DNA of 8,320 bases from Chlamydiota bacterium. Its GTDB lineage: Bacteria > Chlamydiota > Chlamydiia > Chlamydiales > Rhabdochlamydiaceae. Position 1 is the stretch's first letter. Each line of letters starts with the position of its first letter. Shown here one piece after another: positions 1 through 6,289 of this stretch. The translations under genes and the position numbers were made by a program. The notes beneath the pieces are model-generated. The model searched no databases. It was given only the letters and a program-made list of their open reading frames with translations, and was not told the DNA's origin. Location: the NCBI GenBank assembly GCA_013041585.1, contig JABEVM010000039.1, positions 1-8,320 on the forward strand, written 5' to 3'.

Positions 1-783
1 AAAGATACTGTTCAACCAGAAAAACCTAATGAAACACAAGAAGATGCAACCAAAGCGAAAAAACCAAATAAAAGGGCTGCAAAAAATCTAACTCAAATTG
101 AAAATGCTAAATTCAATCTTACACCTCTTCTTACTGATAGAGAATCTAAAGCCGGAAAGAGAAGGTATAAAACCGCAGCTCGACTTATAAAAAATTTGTA
201 TGGAGACGCGCCCTTCTTCGACAGAAGACCAGAAGAAAAATTTGAAGAGTTCATCCTTGATAAAATGCTTGAGCAAGGGGATCTAAATGTAAAAAACAAG
301 AAAAATATTACAAATGAAAATGCAACTCTTTTTGATATCTTCCCTGCAGAGGAAAAATATCACAGACTTTTTTATAAAATATTCCAAGGAACAAAAAGAT
401 ATACGCTTGAAAAAAATGAAAAATCAGGAAAAAAACTGGGCTACCCACCCCTACACCATTTCTTTACCTATAAGCCGCAAGAGACAAAAATTATCATCAA
501 CTTTCAAGATACGTCAAAGGCCGTCTTAGACGCACATTTTGGAGAAGAAATTTGCAAAAAGATCCTCGAAGAAGAGGAGAGTGTATGGAAAAGTGAAAAA
601 CGTCTTTTACAAATGGGGGACCTTCAAAAGCTACTTCAAAATGCTGATCATGGAGTAACTGTTGATGAGCGTCTAGACGGTCTAGAACTAAAGAAAGCTA
701 CAAAGCAAAAAAAGAAGTTTCTGTCCTCTCAAGATGATAAAACTGGGATCGTCATCGAAAGAATCAATAACATCCCAGAATAA
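1..783 (+). CDS. Hypothetical protein, 5'-truncated by the window edge
   Basis: I do not recognise this protein. The frame is open from base 1 to the TAA at 781-783, giving 260 visible residues, so the gene begins outside the window. The TTG at 196 is only an internal possible start and carries no convincing Shine-Dalgarno. The first ~45 visible residues are hydrophilic and rich in K, E, N and Q, resembling a disordered linker. From about residue 50 to 200 the sequence looks folded, with aromatic and hydrophobic residues (for example LFDIFPAEEKYHRLFYKIF at about 101-119, YPPLHHFFTY at about 143-152). The C-terminus turns lysine-rich again. There is no transmembrane segment, signal peptide, metal motif or nucleotide-binding motif in the visible part. 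It is the only plus-strand gene here and converges on the histidine kinase gene, with 6 bp between the two stop codons. A lineage-restricted chlamydial protein is likely but this is inference; the missing N-terminus could hold a diagnostic domain. Confidence 0.8.
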   Translation, partial: KDTVQPEKPNETQEDATKAKKPNKRAAKNLTQIENAKFNLTPLLTDRESKAGKRRYKTAARLIKNLYGDAPFFDRRPEEKFEEFILDKMLEQGDLNVKNKKNITNENATLFDIFPAEEKYHRLFYKIFQGTKRYTLEKNEKSGKKLGYPPLHHFFTYKPQETKIIINFQDTSKAVLDAHFGEEICKKILEEEESVWKSEKRLLQMGDLQKLLQNADHGVTVDERLDGLELKKATKQKKKFLSSQDDKTGIVIERINNIPE

Positions 784-789
784 CCTTTC

Positions 790-2085
790 TTATTTCTGCA
801 GCGGCAGAAGAATCGTAAAACAGCTACCTTCCCCAACTTTGGAAGAGACGCTGATCACTCCATCATGCTTTTGTATAATGTTCTTCACGATGGAGAGGCC
901 AAGACCTGCTCCTCCTAAACGTCTAGAGTGCGCTTTATCAACTGTGTAAAATCGATCAAAGATATGCTCAAGATTCTCTTCTGGGATTCCAATCCCCTTA
1001 TCAGAGATCATGATCTTAAGCTCATCTTCAAGCTCTTCTACTTCAATGGTAATCTCAGCAGGGCCTGTAGAATATTTAGCAGCATTATGCAAAAGATTGC
1101 TCAGAGCAAGCTCTAGTAGTTCCCTGTCAGCTCGAAGAAAAAGACCGTCTTGTTTCTTTTTCCAATTCATTGTAGCGCTAGGATAAAGATGAACTAAAGT
1201 CTGCTGGGCTTTTTCCAGGATTGTGACAACATCGCAAGCTTGGAAACGGCTCTCTGGTAGATTTTCAATGTCTGCTAATGTCAAAAGATTTTTGACGAGT
1301 TTTTCCATTCTTTCGCAATTGCGAACAATTTTTTCTGTGATATTAGAGAGCATACTTTTGGATATTTGAGGTAGATCTTGAAGGGTTTCAGCAAATCCTC
1401 TTATGATCGTGATCGGTGTTCGTAGTTCGTGAGAGGCGTTGGATACAAAATCTTTTCCCATTTCGAGCACTTTGTGATGGCTTGACTTATCTTGCATCAC
1501 AAGCACCATACCACTTCCTTCCCTGATAGGAGATACAATCAGATCAACGTAAATTTTAGAGTGAGGGTCGACAAAGACTGAATCTGTAAAGACCTCTTCC
1601 TTTTCTTTGCAAAGAGAGAGGAGAGATTTACATTTTTCTAAAAAGGGTGCAAATGTCGTATCGCTTTGGATAGGCAGCGGTTTTCCGACTAGATACCTCC
1701 TTGGAATTCCAAGAAGTTTACTTGCTGTAAAGTTCACATACCGAACTTTTCCTTCTTCATCAAATGAAATCACACCCTCTAGTAAAGACTCGAAGATCGC
1801 CTCTTTTTCATGATTTTCATGTTTTAACTTCTTTTCAGACTCCCTAAGCCGTTCTACAAGAGAATTAAGTAGTGCGATCACAACTGCCACTTCTGACTTT
1901 TTTTCAGAGGCTAGGACGGGAATAATTGCATTATATTCTCCAAGATCTGATGAATAGCTCGAAATGGTCTTCGTAATTTTTTGATATAAGGCTCTTTTTC
2001 GATAAAAAACCTGCAGGCAAAGAGTAAGTAAAAAAATTAGTAGAAAATAGAATAGCCAGGAAGACTGAAAAGCAAATTCTTTCAC
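790..2085 (-). CDS. PhoR-like sensor histidine kinase (one TM, PAS, HisKA, HATPase)
   Basis: This is a membrane-anchored sensor kinase of 431 aa that autophosphorylates on histidine and would pass the phosphate to a response regulator. Visible order: nine N-terminal residues, one hydrophobic segment at about 10-28, a charged linker, a PAS domain at about 95-200, and a HisKA box with phospho-acceptor His219 in SHELRTP. The ATPase domain has the N box (N330, N334), G1 box DKGIGIP (362-368), F box FDRF (376-379) and G2 box GGAGLGL (391-397). All catalytic motifs look intact. With almost no extracytoplasmic part, sensing is probably cytoplasmic through PAS. The architecture matches the PhoR/ResE group, but no response regulator is adjacent, so I give no symbol. 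A TTG at 2097 would extend the frame by four codons; I prefer GTG at 2085 because GAGGGG lies just upstream of it. It is last in the minus-strand run, 56 bp after def. Confidence 0.9.
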   Translation of the reverse strand: MKEFAFQSSWLFYFLLIFLLTLCLQVFYRKRALYQKITKTISSYSSDLGEYNAIIPVLASEKKSEVAVVIALLNSLVERLRESEKKLKHENHEKEAIFESLLEGVISFDEEGKVRYVNFTASKLLGIPRRYLVGKPLPIQSDTTFAPFLEKCKSLLSLCKEKEEVFTDSVFVDPHSKIYVDLIVSPIREGSGMVLVMQDKSSHHKVLEMGKDFVSNASHELRTPITIIRGFAETLQDLPQISKSMLSNITEKIVRNCERMEKLVKNLLTLADIENLPESRFQACDVVTILEKAQQTLVHLYPSATMNWKKKQDGLFLRADRELLELALSNLLHNAAKYSTGPAEITIEVEELEDELKIMISDKGIGIPEENLEHIFDRFYTVDKAHSRRLGGAGLGLSIVKNIIQKHDGVISVSSKVGEGSCFTILLPLQK

Positions 2086-2089
2086 AAAA

Positions 2090-2095
2090 CCCCTC
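2090..2095 (-). promoter_or_regulatory. Shine-Dalgarno that decides the kinase start
   Basis: On the minus strand GAGGGG is followed by four T residues and then GTG (2085-2083). This is a strong anti-16S match at usable spacing. The alternative TTG at 2097 overlaps this element itself and has no Shine-Dalgarno of its own; an in-frame TAA (2106-2104) lies just two codons upstream of it, so no longer start exists. Confidence 0.7.
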
Positions 2096-2141
2096 AAGAT
2101 GAATTAGTAGATGAAACGGTAGCGATTTTTCTATATCGATC

Positions 2142-2798
2142 TCAAGCTTTCTTTTTAGAAAAGGGGTCATCATCTAAAAAAAATTCAAAAGGTTTCCCTT
2201 CCTTCATAGCAAGCCATACCTCCCAAGGACATTTGACAGGCCAGCTTTGCCACGTTTTCCTATATTCCGGAAACTCCTTTTCTAGAACCCAATGTAAAAT
2301 TCCGTCTTTACCTATGCGATCAGGAAATAAAATCCCATCAAGATGATCGATCTCATGCTGGAAGATCCGAGCTGTGAATCCGGTAAATTCTTGTTTGATT
2401 GCATTTCCATCTCTGTCTAATGCGTTTAAGAGGATGCTCTTTGGTCTCGACATGATCCCCGATAGGCGATGATCAACAGAATAGCATCCTTCCCTTCCTT
2501 CTTCTAGCTCATCGGATTTCCATACAATCTGCGGATTAATGTAGATCTTGAGCTCTCCCATTTTTTTTCTGTCTTTGTCTACACCTACATCGACAAGAAT
2601 GATCCGTTTGGATACGCCAATCTGAGGAGCTGCAAGTCCGATAGCCACTTTTTTTTGGAGATCTTCTCTCTCTCCTTTTGCAATCGCAAACATTTGATCT
2701 ATGAGCCCTTGAATTTCAGGAGAAGGAATTTCTCCTACGGAAACTTCATGAGATCGTATCGATAAAAACGGGTCGCAAGGATCAAGAAAATGTAGCAT
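2142..2798 (-). CDS. def: Peptide deformylase
   Basis: Peptide deformylase is a cytoplasmic metalloenzyme that removes the N-formyl group from the initiator methionine of new polypeptides. From the ATG at 2798 the protein is 218 aa. Motif I is IGLAAPQIG (53-61). Motif II is EGCYS (103-107), with metal ligand Cys105. Motif III is HEIDH (148-152), with ligands His148 and His152 and catalytic Glu149. Motif II has Tyr where Leu is usual (EGCLS). The last ~45 residues form a Trp-rich, charged tail (WQSWPVKCPWEVW around 183-195), making the protein longer than typical ~170-aa deformylases. The frame is open back to a TTG at 2840, but that adds a 14-residue stretch (LLFLCKYFY) without family resemblance, whereas the ATG has a modest AAAGAG six bases upstream. 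The gene lies 47 bp after the cyclase stop. Family assignment is secure. Confidence 0.95.
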   Translation of the reverse strand: MLHFLDPCDPFLSIRSHEVSVGEIPSPEIQGLIDQMFAIAKGEREDLQKKVAIGLAAPQIGVSKRIILVDVGVDKDRKKMGELKIYINPQIVWKSDELEEGREGCYSVDHRLSGIMSRPKSILLNALDRDGNAIKQEFTGFTARIFQHEIDHLDGILFPDRIGKDGILHWVLEKEFPEYRKTWQSWPVKCPWEVWLAMKEGKPFEFFLDDDPFSKKKA

Positions 2799-2845
2799 GG
2801 TGCGCTCTTTATAAAAGTATTTACATAGAAACAATAGCAAGGCGT

Positions 2846-5194
2846 TTAGTTTTTGGGCAACTTTTTGCCCAGAACTTTATAAATGGGAAAAGAATGTGAA
2901 AAACCTTTTAAATCGGCATCCGGCATTTTTTCCACAAGAAATAGATCTACAATTCCAGGAGATTTGAGAACATCTTCAGTAATTAATACCTCATCCGATT
3001 TTGCCAAAGAACATAGTCTCGCTGTCAGGTTAACATTCCTGCCAAGCACTGTGTAGTTGAGCCTATTTTCTGAGCCCATATTCCCCGCAACAACCGTCCC
3101 GGTATGAACTCCTATTCCCACTTCGATCTTAGGAAGGTTTTGCCTCTCCCTTTCTTGGTTCCAAAGGACCATCGACTCCACAATATTCAGAGCGCAAGCA
3201 ACAGCGTCTGTAACACTCTGCGGCTCCTCTTTAGGAAATCCAAAAAGCGCCATGGCCTCATCACCCACATACTTATCGATGATCCCTTTGTGGGCATCTA
3301 CAAGTGTGGAGATTTTAGTCATACACTCATTGAGGAGTCCTATGACTTCTTGAGGGGGCATGTGCTCTGTAAGATGTGTAAAACCGCGAATATCTGCGAA
3401 AAGAACAGTAAGTTTTTTCTCCTCGCCACCAAGCTGAAGTGGATTTTGTAAAATCTCAGTGGCTATCTCAGGAGAGACTACTTTATTCAAAACAGCGCGT
3501 ACTTTTTCTTTCTCCTTGAGCCCTTCTATCATACGTTCAAACGAAACACACAAAGTATGAATTTCATTTTTAGAATTATCTTTTGTATAAGGGATTTCTA
3601 CTTTATCAAGAAAACCTTGACTTACTGCATTAGCAGCTTTAGCTAAGCTTTGAATCGGTCTTGCCATTTTCTTTGCAAGTTGATTTAAGAGTACTAGAGC
3701 CACGATAAGGGCTAAGATTGCTACAGCTCTCATATACCAAGAAAGAGTATCGATCAGCTCTTCTGTCCCTTTTTGTAGTTCAGACACCATGGCAAGTTGT
3801 TTCTCTTTTGGAGTGACCAGATAAAAATGAAGATCGAGTTCAGGTATAGGAATGAGCTGCAAAAAGAAGTAACTGGCGTTATTCCAATTGAAAAAGCCGT
3901 TTTTTTCATTTTGTATTTTCTCTAGTGGTAAAGAAGAAAGGGCATCTTTCTCTATTTCTTTTCCATTTTCATCATATCCTTGAATAAGGTTGCCATTTGC
4001 AACAACAAATACGTTTTGATCAGTAGAGAGTGCAAGCTCGGTTACAATCTTATCTAGACCAAATCCTAAAGTTAAACTCCCTGCTTTATCTGTAGAAGAA
4101 TTCAGCAGCAGAGTTTCTGTAAGATAAGCGGTATTATATTTTGGAGCTGATAATACCGAAATTTTCCCCATAGCCCCATTAAGGGAGAGGGGAGTTTGTA
4201 AGAAAACTTGATCACTAGGCAACGTATTTCCTTTGCCTTGATGGGAAGGAAAATACGCTACTCCCTTAGGAAAATAGCCATTCGGAGTAAAACTTCCAGA
4301 TAGACCCGATTGTAAATAAGAAGAAAGAGCTAATATCATGGCAAGCTTTTGATTGCGCTCTGTCAGCGCGCTTACCCTTTCTTCTAAAAAACTTGAGGGT
4401 GTAGATGTATGTTTTGTCTGTTTGTCTTCTTCAGAAAAAGATTTGTTTATGGGGATTTTGTTTTGTTTTAGATACTCGTTTGCCTTCTCTATTTTTTTAC
4501 TAAATGAGATACGAAAATCATTTACATCTTCACTTCCATAAAACAGTAAAAAAAGAGGGTCGAGATGGGCTCCACTATCTATACTTTTCTTCTCCCAAGT
4601 TAGTTCTAAAGCCTTAAGTTCTTCAGGAGTAAATAAAAAATAGATGTTGGGATTTTCCCCTTCAAACAGAGGATGAGGACTTTGACTTTGCTCATCCTTT
4701 TTACAGCGAATTCCCAAATACAAAGTAGAAGAGCCTTGCAATGAGATCCAAGAAAGATCCTGATCAATATCCTTTTTGAAAGAAGTCTCTACATTCATCT
4801 CACTAGGGATCAATACCGATAAAACTTCATCACCAGCCGTATTTTGGAGAAACTCAACCCACTTATCCTCTATGAGTAGATTTGCGGCGGCAGTCCATGT
4901 TTTATATTGGATATTTTCATCGCTCGGCCCAAACGAATCTTTAAACGATTGGAAAGTTGAGATCGATTTAGTAAGTGTCATGAGTTCAGCAATCGAACCC
5001 GAGAGAAAAAGGCGAACAGATTTTTCCCATCTTTCTCCCATTTCTTCGCTTTTAAGAATAATTGTTTTCTCAAAATCTTGAGAGGCTTTTGTAAGATTAT
5101 GGTGGGTTAAGTAAACTTGCAGGACGATCGAAAAAAGAAGTGAGATAAAAAAAACTCCACCAACCCACAAGAATAGCTTATAGCGTATGCTCAC
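2846..5194 (-). CDS. Membrane-bound class III adenylate cyclase with extracytoplasmic sensor and HAMP domain
   Basis: This 782-aa protein should make cAMP from ATP in response to a signal outside the inner membrane. Order: TM1 at about 7-30; a ~455-residue extracytoplasmic region (31-486), possibly Cache-like near 330-460; TM2 at about 487-505; HAMP at 506-560; a short linker (VVSPEIATEIL, 572-582); and a class III catalytic domain at about 593-745. Metal-binding aspartates are D601 (FADIRGFT) and D645 (YVGDE). K641 and T715 occupy the base-recognition positions and fit adenine rather than guanine. N722 and R726 (VNLTARL) are the transition-state residues. The active site therefore looks complete; catalysis needs a homodimer. 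GTG at 5194 is chosen because AAGGA sits six bases upstream, and the start falls 12 bp after the pepP stop, indicating co-transcription. The ligand is not predictable and no cAMP receptor is nearby. Confidence 0.93.
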   Translation of the reverse strand: MSIRYKLFLWVGGVFFISLLFSIVLQVYLTHHNLTKASQDFEKTIILKSEEMGERWEKSVRLFLSGSIAELMTLTKSISTFQSFKDSFGPSDENIQYKTWTAAANLLIEDKWVEFLQNTAGDEVLSVLIPSEMNVETSFKKDIDQDLSWISLQGSSTLYLGIRCKKDEQSQSPHPLFEGENPNIYFLFTPEELKALELTWEKKSIDSGAHLDPLFLLFYGSEDVNDFRISFSKKIEKANEYLKQNKIPINKSFSEEDKQTKHTSTPSSFLEERVSALTERNQKLAMILALSSYLQSGLSGSFTPNGYFPKGVAYFPSHQGKGNTLPSDQVFLQTPLSLNGAMGKISVLSAPKYNTAYLTETLLLNSSTDKAGSLTLGFGLDKIVTELALSTDQNVFVVANGNLIQGYDENGKEIEKDALSSLPLEKIQNEKNGFFNWNNASYFFLQLIPIPELDLHFYLVTPKEKQLAMVSELQKGTEELIDTLSWYMRAVAILALIVALVLLNQLAKKMARPIQSLAKAANAVSQGFLDKVEIPYTKDNSKNEIHTLCVSFERMIEGLKEKEKVRAVLNKVVSPEIATEILQNPLQLGGEEKKLTVLFADIRGFTHLTEHMPPQEVIGLLNECMTKISTLVDAHKGIIDKYVGDEAMALFGFPKEEPQSVTDAVACALNIVESMVLWNQERERQNLPKIEVGIGVHTGTVVAGNMGSENRLNYTVLGRNVNLTARLCSLAKSDEVLITEDVLKSPGIVDLFLVEKMPDADLKGFSHSFPIYKVLGKKLPKN

Positions 5195-5200
5195 AATGGA

Positions 5201-5205
5201 TCCTT
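5201..5205 (-). promoter_or_regulatory. Shine-Dalgarno supporting the GTG start of the cyclase
   Basis: AAGGA on the minus strand is followed by six bases (TCCATT) and the GTG at 5194-5192. The site lies between the pepP stop (5209-5207) and the cyclase start, so ribosomes finishing pepP could reinitiate here. A TTG one base further upstream is out of frame. Confidence 0.7.
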
Positions 5206-5206
5206 T

Positions 5207-6289
5207 TTATGAATACAGATTTTCAAAACCTGATTTTGTAATGACCACAGTATCTTCGTATCTCACACCACCTACACCAGGAATATAGAGTCCAGGCTCG
5301 ATGGTGATCACCATTCCCTCTTCGAGTAGGACATCTTTATGTTCCCCGCTATCTCGTATTCTTGGATATTCATGTGTTTCAAGGCCTATACCATGTCCAA
5401 GGCTATGCAAAAATAAAGGTTCAACTTCTTCTTTGCGCATGACCTCTCTAGCGGCTTTATCCAGAGCCCCTATTGGAGTTCCAGGCTTGCACAGCTGCAA
5501 CGCACTTTTTTGCGACTTTTGCACAATCTCATACATTCTTTTGATTTCAGAAGATCCCTCGCCAAAAAAAACAACTCGCGTCATATCAGACTGATATTTT
5601 TCTAGTGTCACTCCGATATCAATTAAAACAGCATCTCCATTTTTAAGTTTGGCATCCGTGCAGTGATGATGAGGCTTCGCTCCATTTGGACCAAAAGCGA
5701 TGATAGGGGAAAAAGCTAGGCCTTCTCCGCCTTGCTCTCTTACAAAACTTTCATACTCCCAAGCGACCTCTTTTTCTGTAATCCCTTCTCGAAGAATTTC
5801 GCAAATATGTAGAAAACCTTTCCAGTTAAGTTTCGCACTTTTTCGCATCAATTCTAATTCGCTTTCGTCTTTACAAGAGCGTAAAGCTTGTAATAGAGAA
5901 GATCTAGGTTCTAAAAATACGGAAAGTTGTTTCTTTATTTTTTCATATTCGAAAACGGAGGTTTTCCCTGCGTCAAAAGCCACTTTTTGAATTCCTTGAG
6001 AGGAGAAAAATCGATTAGCATTCTCGTCTGTTAGAGGCTCCACACCAACAATATTTGCTTCTTTACATATAGTAAAATATCTTCCATCCACAAGAAGGAT
6101 CACATCGTGCGCCCCAACTAAGAGCCTCCCTAAAGAAAGCTCAAGCCCAGTAAGATAATAAAGATCCTCTTTGGACTCAACCATGCATGCCTGTACATTC
6201 CATGTAGACAGAAGATTTTGTAATGCCAAAATTCTTCTTTTGTAAATACTACGATTTTTTTCTTCTGAAGAATGATTCTGCAATATCAT
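5207..6289 (-). CDS. pepP: Xaa-Pro aminopeptidase (M24B family)
   Basis: PepP is a cytoplasmic dinuclear metallopeptidase that cleaves an N-terminal residue from peptides with proline in second position. From the ATG at 6289 it is 360 aa, a usual length for the short bacterial forms. An N-terminal creatinase-type domain (about 15-135) precedes the pita-bread catalytic domain (about 145-360). All five metal ligands are visible: D224 (LIDIG), D235 (QSDMTR), H299 (SLGHGIGLETHEYPR), E331 (TIEPGLY) and E345 (VRYEDT). The frame extends four codons to a GTG at 6301; I prefer the ATG, which has AGGTG upstream at about nine bases. Either start lies inside mutL, so the genes overlap by at least 41 bp and are probably translationally coupled. 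mutL-pepP adjacency matches C. trachomatis CT575-CT574 as I recall it. Family certain; distinction from the related PepQ dipeptidase rests on this synteny. Confidence 0.92.
   Translation of the reverse strand: MILQNHSSEEKNRSIYKRRILALQNLLSTWNVQACMVESKEDLYYLTGLELSLGRLLVGAHDVILLVDGRYFTICKEANIVGVEPLTDENANRFFSSQGIQKVAFDAGKTSVFEYEKIKKQLSVFLEPRSSLLQALRSCKDESELELMRKSAKLNWKGFLHICEILREGITEKEVAWEYESFVREQGGEGLAFSPIIAFGPNGAKPHHHCTDAKLKNGDAVLIDIGVTLEKYQSDMTRVVFFGEGSSEIKRMYEIVQKSQKSALQLCKPGTPIGALDKAAREVMRKEEVEPLFLHSLGHGIGLETHEYPRIRDSGEHKDVLLEEGMVITIEPGLYIPGVGGVRYEDTVVITKSGFENLYS

Noticed and set aside
794..809. Hairpin TTCTGC-AGCG-GCAGAA at the 3' end of the kinase gene.
   Set aside because: The stem is only 6 bp and there is no T-run on either strand, so it is not a credible terminator.
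2099..2173. Minus-strand frame of about 80 codons across the def/kinase junction (1931-2173).
   Set aside because: It overlaps the kinase N-terminus and the def C-terminus, both supported by family motifs, and has no independent signal.
2808..2835. Promoter for def (TTGTTT, 15 bp, TATAAA on the minus strand).
   Set aside because: The -35 is poor, the spacing short, and transcription would begin only a few bases before the ATG, leaving no room for the ribosome binding site.
2799..2840. TTG start for def at 2840.
   Set aside because: It would add 14 hydrophobic residues unlike any deformylase, and an ATG with a ribosome binding site lies downstream.
4776..5081. Plus-strand ORFs of about 60-115 codons opposite the cyclase, pepP and mutL genes (e.g. 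3104-3451, 4776-5081, 5301-5594, 7791-8093).
   Set aside because: They are antisense shadows of genes with complete conserved motifs, and none has a convincing start signal or recognisable domain.
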